DNA of 64,000 nt from an uncultured Flavobacteriaceae bacterium (GTDB lineage Bacteria > Bacteroidota > Bacteroidia > Flavobacteriales > Flavobacteriaceae), in assembly GCA_905381055.1 (NCBI GenBank), contig CAJPUR010000011.1:1-64000 (forward strand), written 5' to 3'. The notes beneath the pieces were generated by a model. The model was not told the origin of the DNA, ran no database searches, and worked only from the letters and a program-made list of their open reading frames with translations. A program made the translations under genes and the position numbers. This document shows positions 8,314 to 17,444 of the stretch, in pieces. The first letter of the stretch is position 1. Each line of letters begins with the position of its first letter.

Positions 8314-9831
8314 TTAAAATGGCCCTTTATTATTTATTTTAGCTGCGTTATTGGATTTTCCAGAAAATTCTCCTCTTTTGCCATAAAAAGAGGTAGTTAA
8401 ACTATAAGGACCACCAACGGGTTCATCATTTTTTGTTATAGATTTTTGCTTTTTTGGACCTGGTCTTCTTTCATACCAGTCTTTTGTTATTTCTGATGGC
8501 TCTGAATCTCCAGTATCATTTTTCCATTGGTTTAAAACCAACTTTAATTCTTTAATTTTTTCTATATATTTTTTATTATCAATTAAATTTTCTCTTTGAA
8601 ATAAATCATTTTTAATTTCGTAAAACTCCTCCCTAGGTCTTGGACTTATAAAAATATCCTTTTGAATATCTGTAATATCTCCAGAGTTAAATTTACTTAA
8701 AAGACTTGCATATGTATCACTATTAATAGCATCTAATGGCCCCCTTTGTGCATATTGATTTCTTTTATTTTCAATATACATGAATTCATTACTTCTCACC
8801 ATCCTTCCGTGTGATTCGAAATCGTGCCAATTATGTTCAGCAAAAACAAAATTTCTAAACTCACTTTCAGGATTTTCTAATAATTTTTTAAAACTCTTTC
8901 CTTGATAATTTTCACCAATTTTAAGACCAGCAAAATCAAGAATTGTTGGTGCAATATCAATTGAACTAACCAGACTTTGGGTTTCCCCTTTGAATTTTCC
9001 ATAGTTATAAACAAGAATAAATGGAGTTTTAACTCCTTGATCATTGAGTCTAGTTTTACTATGTGGAAAAGGTCTACCATTATCAGCCATTACAATTATA
9101 AATGTATTTTCATAAATATTTTGTTCTTTCAAAGTCTTTATTACTTGCCCAATAGAATAATCAAACCTTTTGATCTCATCATAATAATCAGCTAAATCTT
9201 TTCTGGTTGGTCCGTCATTTATAAAATATTCTGGTGGAGTTAAATTTTCAGGATTATGAGTTCCAGAAAATTTGTTTTCTCCCCATTCCCTATGTGCATC
9301 ATGAGATGCATACCATAAAAAAAACGGTTTATCTTTTGGCCTTTTTTCAATACTACTTACCCATTTAGCTTCACCTCCTAAACCATTATCTTTTCTCCCT
9401 TCATGAATTATATCAAATGATTTTCTAGCATAATCTCCCATATGAAATTTTCCTGAGGAGACTGTGAAATAACCACTTTCTTTTAACTCGAAAATAAATG
9501 TTTTCATATCCATTGGTGGCTGGCTATGAAGCTCTGGTGCCCCTGTATTATGGGGATATCTACCTGTAATTATTGAATTCCTACTTGGACTACAAGAGCT
9601 AGTGGTTAAATACATATTTTTAAAAATTAAACCCTCCCCTGCAAGTTTATCAATATTCGGTGTTTTAACGTCTTTATTTCCATAACATCCAAAATCATCC
9701 CAACTTATGTCATCAGCTATAAAAATTATAAAATTAGGTTTAGTTCTTTTCTTTTCAATATTTGAGTCACAAGAAATCAAAATAAAAATTGATAAAAAAA
9801 ATAAAACTGATTTAAATAATTTTTTTTTCAT
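8314..9831 (-). CDS. Sulfatase lipoprotein 5 (heparan N-sulfatase/SGSH-like)
   Basis: A 505-residue lipoprotein sulfatase (LISC, Cys21). It has ADDISWDDFGCYG as the first metal site (Asp40, Asp41) and CSPSR at Cys80-Arg84. The downstream motif RYPHNTGAPELHS matches the N-sulfoglucosamine sulfohydrolase-like group, and a short catalytic loop SHDAHREW follows. The second metal site is MADNGRPFPHSK, also typical of that group. It lies between sulfatases 6 and 4 with gaps of 10 and 23 bp, so it is co-transcribed. Environmental members of the group act on varied sulfated sugars, so the glycan is not determined. Confidence 0.92.
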   Translation of the reverse strand: MKKKLFKSVLFFLSIFILISCDSNIEKKRTKPNFIIFIADDISWDDFGCYGNKDVKTPNIDKLAGEGLIFKNMYLTTSSCSPSRNSIITGRYPHNTGAPELHSQPPMDMKTFIFELKESGYFTVSSGKFHMGDYARKSFDIIHEGRKDNGLGGEAKWVSSIEKRPKDKPFFLWYASHDAHREWGENKFSGTHNPENLTPPEYFINDGPTRKDLADYYDEIKRFDYSIGQVIKTLKEQNIYENTFIIVMADNGRPFPHSKTRLNDQGVKTPFILVYNYGKFKGETQSLVSSIDIAPTILDFAGLKIGENYQGKSFKKLLENPESEFRNFVFAEHNWHDFESHGRMVRSNEFMYIENKRNQYAQRGPLDAINSDTYASLLSKFNSGDITDIQKDIFISPRPREEFYEIKNDLFQRENLIDNKKYIEKIKELKLVLNQWKNDTGDSEPSEITKDWYERRPGPKKQKSITKNDEPVGGPYSLTTSFYGKRGEFSGKSNNAAKINNKGPF

Positions 9832-9841
9832 ATCATATTTA

Positions 9842-11359
9842 TTAATTATCCAAAACAGGTATTATAAACTCATTAATTTCAGGCTTAGAATGAGATTCGT
9901 TCATTAATCTTTTCATTTTTTCTATTACCTCTGGATGAGTTTCAGCTAAATCATTCAACTCTTTTGGATCATCCTTAAGATTATAAAGCTGAATTTTTGA
10001 TAGGCCATTAAACAAGTTCTTTCTAATACCTTTCCAATGGTCAATTCTAATTGCTTGTTGCCCCCCTTGCGCAGGAAACTCCCAATAAAGATGACTACTC
10101 ATTTTTTGTTTTTCACCCATTAATGAGGGATAGTAAGAATTACCATCAATTTTGTTTGTTGGAGCTTCACCAAGAATATCTGAGACAGTAGCAAAGTAAT
10201 CATAAAAAGTCATTGGATAATCTGATTTTGATCCTGGTTTAATTTTTTTTGGCCATGATGCAATACTTGGAACCCTAAGTCCTCCCTCATTTAAACTGCC
10301 TTTAACTGTTTTTTTTGAATTTACAAAAAGACCTGTACTATTGAAAAATTCAATGTCAACTTGATCTTTAAAAGTTGGACCGTTATCACTTGTAAAAATT
10401 ATCAAAGTGTTTTCATATTGTCCAATTTCCTTCAACTTAGAAACTATTTCTCCTACCTGTTGATCTAAATATGATATCATCGCTGCATAAGTTGCCATAG
10501 GTGAGATATTTGGATAATATCCGTCATCACCAAGATAGGGTTCCTCTTTACCAAATTTTTCCCTATAATAATTCACCCACTTTAAAGGGGCTTGTAATGG
10601 TAAATGTGGAATCGGACTGGCGTAATAAAGGAAAAAATTATTGTTTTTATTCCTGTCTAAAAATCCTAAAGCTTCGTTATGCATCAGTGTTGGTGCATAA
10701 TCATTTTGATTATAATCTTGATAACTCTCCTCCATATATGGATCAAGTCCCTGTGCTAGCTTTCCTTTATTAACTATTTTATTATTTAAAATATCTCTTT
10801 CACCATTCTTCCATAAATGACTTGGATAAAGAGTGTGGGCCTGTCTTTGACAATTATATCCATAGAAAAAATCAAATCCCATTTTGTTGGGAACACTATT
10901 AGTATTTGGAGCTCCAAGACCCCACTTCCCGATCATTCCAGTCTTATAACCCTGAGATTGTAAAAAACTTGCAACCGTAATTATTGAATCAGGCATTGGT
11001 CTTTGTCCTTCAAGATTAGGGTCGTCAAACATAGCTTTAAAACTCCATACGTCTCCACGTTCTTTCCATTCTCCATTTCCTCTAATTGGAGAATTGCCAG
11101 TATGAAGACCAGTCATTAAAACTGCTCTTGCAGGAGCACAAACTGGAGAACCAGAATAATGATCAGTTAATATCATTCCATCTTTGGCCAACTGATCTAA
11201 AAATGGAGTTTCAATTATTTTTTGTCCAAAAACTCCTAATTCACCATAACCCAAATCATCAGCTAGGATAAAAACAAAATTAGGCTTATTATCCTTATTT
11301 ATAATTTGGCCACAAGAATAAAGGAAAGTAATTAGTATTAATATGATTCTTTTAAACAC
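9842..11359 (-). CDS. Sulfatase lipoprotein 6 (arylsulfatase, CAPAR type)
   Basis: A 505-residue sulfatase with GTG start and lipobox YSC (Cys16). Metal site ADDLGYGELG (Asp34, Asp35); active-site box CAPAR (Cys74-Arg78) followed by LMTGLHTGNSPIRGN, a common variant in one arylsulfatase branch. GKWGLG and TSDNGP complete the core. It contains a large middle insertion with GFDFFYGYNCQRQAH, another mark of that branch. It leads the minus-strand trio and is read from the 180-bp region shared with the divergent Ste24-type gene. A 12-bp direct repeat lies 38-60 bp upstream of its start and could be a regulatory site. Confidence 0.92.
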   Translation of the reverse strand: MFKRIILILITFLYSCGQIINKDNKPNFVFILADDLGYGELGVFGQKIIETPFLDQLAKDGMILTDHYSGSPVCAPARAVLMTGLHTGNSPIRGNGEWKERGDVWSFKAMFDDPNLEGQRPMPDSIITVASFLQSQGYKTGMIGKWGLGAPNTNSVPNKMGFDFFYGYNCQRQAHTLYPSHLWKNGERDILNNKIVNKGKLAQGLDPYMEESYQDYNQNDYAPTLMHNEALGFLDRNKNNNFFLYYASPIPHLPLQAPLKWVNYYREKFGKEEPYLGDDGYYPNISPMATYAAMISYLDQQVGEIVSKLKEIGQYENTLIIFTSDNGPTFKDQVDIEFFNSTGLFVNSKKTVKGSLNEGGLRVPSIASWPKKIKPGSKSDYPMTFYDYFATVSDILGEAPTNKIDGNSYYPSLMGEKQKMSSHLYWEFPAQGGQQAIRIDHWKGIRKNLFNGLSKIQLYNLKDDPKELNDLAETHPEVIEKMKRLMNESHSKPEINEFIIPVLDN

Positions 11360-11396
11360 AATTCTAAGTTTAGTTTTAATTCCTTTTTTTTCATAA

Positions 11397-11420
11397 AAAA
11401 TAACACATAAAATAACACAA
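11397..11420 (-). repeat. 12-bp tandem direct repeat upstream of the minus-strand sulfatase trio
   Basis: Two copies of AAAATAACACA(T/A) stand head to tail with a 12-bp period; on the coding strand they read TGTTATTTT twice. They lie 38-60 bp before the GTG of sulfatase 6. Spacing near one helical turn suggests a possible activator-binding site, but the region is AT-rich and no regulator is encoded next to it. Confidence 0.35.
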
Positions 11421-11512
11421 TATTTTCAACTTTCAATAATCTTATTTTAAAAAAATGTTTAGTTTTAAACAAACAATTTTAAAAAATCAAAATATTAATT
11501 TTCTATTTTTTT

Positions 11513-11520
11513 TAAATTTG
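11513..11520 (+). promoter_or_regulatory. Putative -7 box for the Ste24-type protease gene
   Basis: TAAATTTG is an exact match to TAnnTTTG and stands 20 bp before the ATG at 11540. I do not see a TTTG at the expected -33 position, so only the -7 part is supported. Confidence 0.35.
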
Positions 11521-11539
11521 ATATTAAACTCATAATAAT

Positions 11540-12772
11540 ATGTCTCCAACTTTTTGGTTTAATTTAATATTAATTTTACTTATCTTAAATTTTCTTTTTA
11601 CTTCAATATTAGAATTTATAAATGACAAAAGTTGGAAAGATAAAATCCCTGATTCATTAAAAGACTTTTACACTAAAAAAAAATATAAAAAAGCTAAAAA
11701 TTACAAGATGGAAAATAGCAGAATATCTCTACTTTCTTCAATAATTTCTTTTTTTATAACACTTTTTATTTTGATTTCAGGATTTTATGGTTATTTAAGT
11801 GATTATTTAATTTCTCTTTCAAACTCTGCATTTATTCAATCCAGTATGTTTTTCTTATTTTTCTTTATTTTAAATACATTAATTAGTATACCTATAAAAT
11901 ATTATTCTACATTCATTATTGAAGAAAAATACGGTTTTAATAAATCATCAATTAAACTTTTTTTTATTGATCAAATTAAAGGGTTGCTCATATCAATTTT
12001 AATTGGTGGAATTTTACTTTTCTGTGCAATAAATCTTTATCAAATATTTAGTAATGGCTTTTGGGTATGGTTGTGGATAGGCCTTTCAATATTTATTATA
12101 TTTCTAAATGTATTTTATGCTTCATTAATTGTGCCTATATTCAACAAGCTTACTCCACTTGAAAACGGAAAACTTAAAGAAAAGATTGAAGACTACTCAA
12201 AAAAAATTGGATATTCATTAAAAAATATTTTTATAATTGATGGTTCTAAAAGATCTTCAAAAGCTAATGCCTTTTTTTCAGGTCTGGGTCCAAAAAAAAC
12301 AATTGCTCTTTTTGATACACTAATAGAAAATCATTCTGATGAGGAATTACTTGCTGTTTTGGCTCATGAAGTAGGCCACTATAAAAAAAATCATATCTTG
12401 AAAGGACTATTTTTATCAATTTTACAAGTTGGATTAATGTGTTATCTTTTTGAATTATGTTCACTTCAAAATCAAATTTCATATGCACTTGGTGCAGAAA
12501 TTCCTGCATTTCACCTAGGTCTTATAGGATTTAGCCTGCTGTACAGTCCACTTGGACTAATTACCGGGATTTTAATGAATATTTTAAGTAGAAAAAACGA
12601 ATTTGAAGCTGATAATTTTGCAAAAAAAACATACAATGGAAAACATTTATCATTAGCCCTTAAAAAATTATCTTCTGATAACTTGTCTAACTTATATCCT
12701 CATCCATTTTATGTATTTATTCATTACTCTCATCCACCTTTAATTAAAAGGCTGAATGCATTATCATCCTAA
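11540..12772 (+). CDS. M48 family (Ste24/CAAX-type) membrane metalloprotease
   Basis: A 410-residue multi-spanning zinc protease related to Ste24/CAAX prenyl protease 1. The zinc-binding HEVGH motif is at residues 276-280 within a long hydrophobic context. The third ligand lies in SRKNEFEAD (Glu354), the conserved C-terminal M48 pattern. Membrane segments are predicted near residues 5-22, 65-88, 100-118, 148-170, 175-198, 288-308 and 325-348, the usual seven-helix barrel layout. The length is close to that of yeast Ste24p and bacterial relatives. In bacteria these enzymes are thought to act in membrane-protein quality control rather than prenyl processing. It is divergent from the minus-strand sulfatases and 26 bp ahead of the fucosidase gene; linkage to glycan use is not evident. 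Confidence 0.9.
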   Translation: MSPTFWFNLILILLILNFLFTSILEFINDKSWKDKIPDSLKDFYTKKKYKKAKNYKMENSRISLLSSIISFFITLFILISGFYGYLSDYLISLSNSAFIQSSMFFLFFFILNTLISIPIKYYSTFIIEEKYGFNKSSIKLFFIDQIKGLLISILIGGILLFCAINLYQIFSNGFWVWLWIGLSIFIIFLNVFYASLIVPIFNKLTPLENGKLKEKIEDYSKKIGYSLKNIFIIDGSKRSSKANAFFSGLGPKKTIALFDTLIENHSDEELLAVLAHEVGHYKKNHILKGLFLSILQVGLMCYLFELCSLQNQISYALGAEIPAFHLGLIGFSLLYSPLGLITGILMNILSRKNEFEADNFAKKTYNGKHLSLALKKLSSDNLSNLYPHPFYVFIHYSHPPLIKRLNALSS

Positions 12773-12798
12773 ATTATTACTAAAAAAAATCAAAAATC

Positions 12799-14289
12799 AT
12801 GTCAAATAAAATTCCGCTTATTATTTTCAGTCTTATTTTTTTTTCTTGCCAACAAAAAAAAATTGAACCAGAAAAATACAAACCTGAATGGAGTTCTTTA
12901 AGTAAACACAATGAGTCTCCTAAGTGGTTTGAAGATGCAAAATTTGGAATTTATTTCCATTGGGGTGTTTATACTGTTCCTGAATTCAGTAGTGAGTGGT
13001 ATCCAAGAAACATGCACTTAAAAGATCATAAAGTATATGATTATCATGCAGAAAATTACGGTCACCCAAGTAAATTTGGATATCACGATTTCGTTCCATT
13101 ATTTAAAGCTGAGGAGTTTGATAGTGATGAATGGGCAAAACTATTTAAAAAGGCAGGAGCAAAGTTTGCAGGTCCTGTTGCTGAACATCATGATGGCTTT
13201 TCAATGTGGGCAAGTAAAGTTTCACCTTGGAATGTTATGGATAAAGGACCAAAAAGGGATATCATGATGGAACTAAAAAATTCAATTAATAAAAATGGTA
13301 TGAAATTTATAACTACTTTTCATCATGCAAAACATCTTCAAAGAAGTAAAGTTTTAGGAAAAGAAAATCAATTAAGTCATTATCCTTTTTTTAAAGATAT
13401 GCCTACAAGTTCAAATGACCCTGAACTATCTCTTTTATATGGGAATATTGATGATAAAGTATGGTATGAAAAAATTTGGTTAGGCAAATTAAAAGAGGTC
13501 ATTAATAATTATAAGCCAGATATTATTTGGTTTGATTATGTTCTGGATGCAATTCCTGAAAAGTACAGAAAACAATTTGCATCTTATTACTTAAATGAAT
13601 CAACAGATAAAGAAGTTGTAATTGTAAGAAAACAGCATGACCTGCCTCAGTCTATTAGTATTGAAGATTTAGAACAATCAAGAAAAAATGAAATTGGAGT
13701 AAAGACTTGGATGACAGATGCAACAGTAAGTGATGGAAGTTGGTCTTACACAAAAAATCTCAAAGTAAAATCCGCTAATAAAATATTACATATGTTAATC
13801 GATATAGTTAGTAAAAATGGTGTTTTACTTTTGAATGTTTCTCCAATGGCTAATGGTAAGATTCCAGAAAATCAAAAAAAAGTATTAATATCAATTGGTG
13901 ATTGGTTAAAAAAATATGGTGAATCAATTTATGAAACTGAGGCCTGGTATAAATATGGGGAGGGACCAACTGTTCAACCCAAAGGTCATTTTAAAAACAG
14001 AGATGTTTTTCATAAATTGGAGTACAGCGCCAATGATGTTAGGTACACAGTTAAAGATTATGATATATATGCCATTTTCTTAGGAAGAATTAAAGGTGGT
14101 AATAAAATATTATTAAAATCTTTTTCTAAAGAAACAATTATTGATGAAATAAGAATAAAAGATATTGAAATACTAGGTTCTGAAAATACTGTTAATTGGG
14201 AATATAATCCTGAGGGTCTTTATATTGAATTACCAGACGATAATTATGATGAATTAGCATCTGTATTAAAAATTAAAACTGATGGATAA
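12799..14289 (+). CDS. Alpha-L-fucosidase lipoprotein (GH29)
   Basis: A 496-residue lipoprotein (FSC, Cys17) with a GH29 catalytic barrel. It has the N-terminal WFEDAKFGIYFHWG with His54, the substrate-binding AEHHDGFSMW (His130, His131) and the nucleophile region KPDIIWFD (Asp246). LLLNVSPMANG near residue 345 is also typical of the family. The last ~110 residues are a beta-sandwich-like domain, as in other GH29 proteins. The enzyme releases terminal alpha-L-fucose by a retaining mechanism; membrane anchoring suggests work at the outer membrane or in the periplasm. With six sulfatases next door it suggests a sulfated fucose-containing glycan. The acid/base residue cannot be assigned by eye. 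A GH29 subfamily is not claimed. Confidence 0.95.
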   Translation: MSNKIPLIIFSLIFFSCQQKKIEPEKYKPEWSSLSKHNESPKWFEDAKFGIYFHWGVYTVPEFSSEWYPRNMHLKDHKVYDYHAENYGHPSKFGYHDFVPLFKAEEFDSDEWAKLFKKAGAKFAGPVAEHHDGFSMWASKVSPWNVMDKGPKRDIMMELKNSINKNGMKFITTFHHAKHLQRSKVLGKENQLSHYPFFKDMPTSSNDPELSLLYGNIDDKVWYEKIWLGKLKEVINNYKPDIIWFDYVLDAIPEKYRKQFASYYLNESTDKEVVIVRKQHDLPQSISIEDLEQSRKNEIGVKTWMTDATVSDGSWSYTKNLKVKSANKILHMLIDIVSKNGVLLLNVSPMANGKIPENQKKVLISIGDWLKKYGESIYETEAWYKYGEGPTVQPKGHFKNRDVFHKLEYSANDVRYTVKDYDIYAIFLGRIKGGNKILLKSFSKETIIDEIRIKDIEILGSENTVNWEYNPEGLYIELPDDNYDELASVLKIKTDG

Positions 14290-14323
14290 ATAATTTTTAT
14301 GAATACAGAGAATAAATACTCAT

Positions 14324-15313
14324 ATGAAATTGTCTCGTAAACTAATACTTATATTTTTTTATTTTTTATACTTGGATATATATTGTCAATATAAAATTGA
14401 AAAAATCGATTTTATTAGCGCAAACCCATATACATTTAATGATATTATTACAAATATAGATAATCAAGAAAAACAAAAGGTCTATGGAAAACTTATCATA
14501 CCAAAAGATTCAATAGATTATGACAAAAAATATCCATTAGTAATTGGTGTAGCAGGAAGTCTTGGATGGGCAGAACACCATTATAAATATCTTGAGATGT
14601 ATCAAGAAATGGGCATAGCTACTTTTGAATTAAATAGTTTTAAAAGTAGAGGTATTACCTCAACTGTTGGTACTCAAAATGAAATAACTATGGCAGCAAT
14701 GATATTTGACGCGTATAAAGCTCTTGAAGAACTTTCTAAACATCCAAATATTGATCAAAATAGAGTTTCAATAACAGGATGGAGTTTAGGAGGAGGCGTG
14801 ACTTTATTTTCAGCATGGTTACCACTTAAAGAAGCTATAAACAAAGAATTATCTTTTGCTTCACATTTAGCATTTTACCCCCCATGTTTTATAAATCCAG
14901 ATAACACAAATTTTTCTAATTCTCCAATACATATTTTAATTGGAGAATTAGATGACTGGACCCCATCTGCTCCATGTCATGATTTGGTAAAGAAATTAAA
15001 AAAAAAATCAAATATTAATTTGACTGTTTATAAGAACTCATACCACTCATTTGATCGTGAAAGTCCTGTTACAAGAAACGAGAGTGCCTATAATTTTTCT
15101 GATTGTATTTTTAGATTAGACGAAAAAGGAAATGTATTAATGAATTACTTTAATATTCCTATGTCAAATCCATTTCTTCAAAAAATTGGATTTATGATGT
15201 GTATTAGCCGAGGAGTATCTATTGGGGGTAATACTGAAGCTAGAGAAAAATCTTTTAATTTTAGTAAAGATTTTATGAGCAAAACTATTTTAAATCCTAG
15301 AGAGTTACCCTAA
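14324..15313 (+). CDS. Secreted alpha/beta hydrolase (dienelactone hydrolase-like)
   Basis: A 329-residue protein with an N-terminal signal peptide (hydrophobic 6-20, cut near Cys21/Gln22). It has an alpha/beta-hydrolase core: oxyanion region GVAGSLGW (75-82), nucleophile elbow GWSLGGG with Ser154, an acidic residue in GELDDWTP (Asp210/211), and His241 in SYHSFDRES. This order and spacing are those of the dienelactone hydrolase/acetyl xylan esterase-like group. Placement 34 bp after the fucosidase suggests a carbohydrate esterase removing acyl groups, but small-molecule hydrolysis is equally possible. Ends before a TAAATTTG box and a 119-bp gap. Confidence 0.8.
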   Translation: MKLSRKLILIFFYFLYLDIYCQYKIEKIDFISANPYTFNDIITNIDNQEKQKVYGKLIIPKDSIDYDKKYPLVIGVAGSLGWAEHHYKYLEMYQEMGIATFELNSFKSRGITSTVGTQNEITMAAMIFDAYKALEELSKHPNIDQNRVSITGWSLGGGVTLFSAWLPLKEAINKELSFASHLAFYPPCFINPDNTNFSNSPIHILIGELDDWTPSAPCHDLVKKLKKKSNINLTVYKNSYHSFDRESPVTRNESAYNFSDCIFRLDEKGNVLMNYFNIPMSNPFLQKIGFMMCISRGVSIGGNTEAREKSFNFSKDFMSKTILNPRELP

Positions 15314-15332
15314 AAAAATCTTTAAATTTTTT

Positions 15333-15340
15333 TAAATTTG
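15333..15340 (+). promoter_or_regulatory. Possible -7 box ahead of the amidase gene
   Basis: TAAATTTG matches TAnnTTTG exactly in the gap between the hydrolase stop (15313) and the amidase start (15433). A transcript from here would have an untranslated leader of about 85 nt. No clear -33 TTTG is seen. Confidence 0.3.
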
Positions 15341-15432
15341 TGCCATCTTTAAAATTAGTAATTCAAAGTTTTCCCTATTTCTAAATTATAATTTAATTAT
15401 ATTCAAGTATATTAAAATAAATATAAAATATT

Positions 15433-17043
15433 ATGCTTAATCTAAAAATAATTTTTGCTTTCTTACTTATTTTAAAAATATCTATTTCTTGTGAAGGTGA
15501 TTTAGAATTAAAAAAATCAAATGATTTTATCTATCAAGAGATTTCTGTTAATCAATTAATTGAGAAATATAAAAATGAAGATCTTAAAGCGGTTGATGTT
15601 ACTAAAGAATATATCAAAAGAATTAATGAAATTGATATAAATGGTCCTAACCTCAGGTCAATAATTCAAATTAATCCTGATGCAATTGAAATTGCTAAAG
15701 GTCTAGATGAATATTTAAAAAATGGCAAATTAAAAGGTCCCCTTCATGGAATACCTGTCGTTTTAAAAGATAATATTGATACTAAGGACAAAATGAATAC
15801 TACTGCAGGGTCAAGAGCCCTTGCAAATTCAAAAGCAAATGAGGATAGCCATCTTGTAAAAAATTTGAGAGAATCTGGTGCTATAATATTAGGTAAAGCA
15901 AATCTAAGCGAGTGGGCCAATTTTAGAGGTGAAAATTCTACTAGTGGGTGGAGTGGAATTAATGGACAAACCAAAAGTCCATATATTCTGACCAGAAATC
16001 CATGTGGATCTAGCTCTGGATCAGGCGTAGCGGTATCTGCTAACCTAACTGTTATAGGTATTGGAACTGAAACAAATGGATCTATCGTTTGTCCCTCAAG
16101 TGCTAACGGTATAGTTGGAATAAAACCAACTGTTGGTATGATTAGTAGATCTGGAATTATTCCAATTTCATATACTCAAGATACTGCGGGACCAATGGCT
16201 AGAACACTAACAGATGCAGTAATAACATTAAATGTGCTAAAGGGTTCAGATGAAAAAGATCCAAAAACAAATTTAGGAGTAAAATATCTGAAAAGAGACT
16301 ATACTAAATTCTTGAAACTAGGGGGGCTTAAAAATAAAAGAATAGGAGTTTATTCACTTCCTCTTAGAAATAAATTAGATGGGAGTGCAAAAAATGCCGA
16401 AGTAGACAGTTTATTCAAAAAAGCTATAGGGCTAATTAAATCGTTAGGTGCTGAAATTATTGAGATAGATTTTATTAACGATAAATCTGCAATAGAACAC
16501 TCATTCACAGTTATGATCCACGAATACAAAGATGGTTTAAATAACTATTTTAAAAATTTAAGCGAAAATGTAAAAATTAAATCAATAGACGATTTAATTG
16601 ATTTTAATCAAAAAGACTCATTGGAATTAAAATTTTTTAATCAATACTACTTAGAAATTGCAAACCAAACTGAGGGTATGAAAAGTAAAAAATATGCTGA
16701 ATCCCTTATTAGTTTGAATAAACTTTCGAAAGAGCAAGGAATTGATAGAGTTATGAATAACCTAAATTTAGATGCAATTATTTCTCCTACTGGAAGTCCA
16801 GCCTGGAGTACTGATTTATTAAATGGAGATAATTATTATATAGGAAGTTCATCTCCCGCAGCAATGGCAGGATATCCAAATATTTCAATTCCAATGGGAA
16901 ATATTCATGGTCTTCCAGTCGGTATTTCATTTTTTGGGAAAGCTTGGAGCGAACCGACTTTGATTCAAATTGCATTTGATTTTGAGCAAAAATCTAAAGC
17001 TAGGATAATTCCTGAATTTAAATTAAATGATGATGAACTTTGA
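15433..17043 (+). CDS. Amidase lipoprotein (amidase signature family)
   Basis: A 536-residue amidase-signature hydrolase with a lipoprotein signal (SISC, Cys20). The Ser-cisSer-Lys triad is visible: Lys112 in PVVLKDNID, the cis-Ser within GSSSGSG (Ser193-195), and the nucleophile Ser217 in GTETNGSIVCP. The C-terminal GYPNISIPMG...GLPVGISFFG segment completes the fold. GatA is cytoplasmic and sits with gatB/gatC; this protein is exported and has neither partner here. It therefore more likely hydrolyses amides or peptide amides in the envelope, perhaps during nitrogen scavenging. It has its own upstream gap and is followed by a small membrane-protein gene. Confidence 0.88.
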   Translation: MLNLKIIFAFLLILKISISCEGDLELKKSNDFIYQEISVNQLIEKYKNEDLKAVDVTKEYIKRINEIDINGPNLRSIIQINPDAIEIAKGLDEYLKNGKLKGPLHGIPVVLKDNIDTKDKMNTTAGSRALANSKANEDSHLVKNLRESGAIILGKANLSEWANFRGENSTSGWSGINGQTKSPYILTRNPCGSSSGSGVAVSANLTVIGIGTETNGSIVCPSSANGIVGIKPTVGMISRSGIIPISYTQDTAGPMARTLTDAVITLNVLKGSDEKDPKTNLGVKYLKRDYTKFLKLGGLKNKRIGVYSLPLRNKLDGSAKNAEVDSLFKKAIGLIKSLGAEIIEIDFINDKSAIEHSFTVMIHEYKDGLNNYFKNLSENVKIKSIDDLIDFNQKDSLELKFFNQYYLEIANQTEGMKSKKYAESLISLNKLSKEQGIDRVMNNLNLDAIISPTGSPAWSTDLLNGDNYYIGSSSPAAMAGYPNISIPMGNIHGLPVGISFFGKAWSEPTLIQIAFDFEQKSKARIIPEFKLNDDEL

Positions 17044-17085
17044 AATACACTTATTTCAATTTTATTAAAAAATAAGATTTAATAT

Positions 17086-17253
17086 ATGAACAATAAAAAA
17101 AAATGGCTTTCAATAGCTGTTATTAGTTTTTCAATCTCTGCTTTGATTTATGGAATTGTGAATTTTTATAATGAAAATGAAAATTGGGAGTTAATTCTTT
17201 GGCCAATCTTAACAATATTGTTATGGCTTTCTATATATCTAAATAATAAATAA
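17086..17253 (+). CDS. Small two-helix membrane protein (55 aa)
   Basis: A 55-residue ORF begins with ATG 42 bp after the amidase stop. The sequence has a basic start (MNNKKKW), a hydrophobic segment at about 8-26, a polar hairpin NENENWE, and a second hydrophobic segment at about 36-52, then NNK. This is a clean two-transmembrane hairpin with both ends on the same side. I do not recognise the family. Its frame, composition and position between two well-defined genes favour a real gene, but there is no homology evidence. Confidence 0.5.
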   Translation: MNNKKKWLSIAVISFSISALIYGIVNFYNENENWELILWPILTILLWLSIYLNNK

Positions 17254-17298
17254 AAATTTCATTTAGTATTGTATTTAAAACTATACAAATCTTGATTG

Positions 17299-17372
17299 CG
17301 GTCTGGACGGGACTCGAACCCGCGACCCCATGCGTGACAGGCATGTATTCTAACCAACTGAACTACCAGACC
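17299..17372 (-). tRNA. tRNA-Asp (GTC)
   Basis: A complete cloverleaf reads on the minus strand. The acceptor stem is GGTCTGG/CCAGACC with discriminator G. The anticodon stem is CATGC/GCATG around loop CTGTCAC (anticodon GTC). The T arm is GCGGG-TTCGAGT-CCCGT. No CCA is encoded. A good promoter lies just upstream. Confidence 0.97.
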
Positions 17373-17390
17373 TATTAATTTAGTTGATGG

Positions 17391-17421
17391 CAAATATACA
17401 TTGCATTTTTTAACTTACAAA
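17391..17421 (-). promoter_or_regulatory. Consensus promoter of tRNA-Asp
   Basis: On the minus strand TTTG (17421-17418), a 19-bp spacer and TATATTTG (17398-17391) match both boxes of the Bacteroidetes sigma-ABfr consensus. The -7 box ends 18 bp before the tRNA 5' end. Confidence 0.7.
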
Positions 17422-17444
17422 GTAATTAAAAGAAGATACGATAT

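Noticed and set aside
15744-15974. 76-codon minus-strand ORF within the amidase gene
   Set aside because: Antisense of the conserved amidase core including the Lys112 region; no start context or homology.
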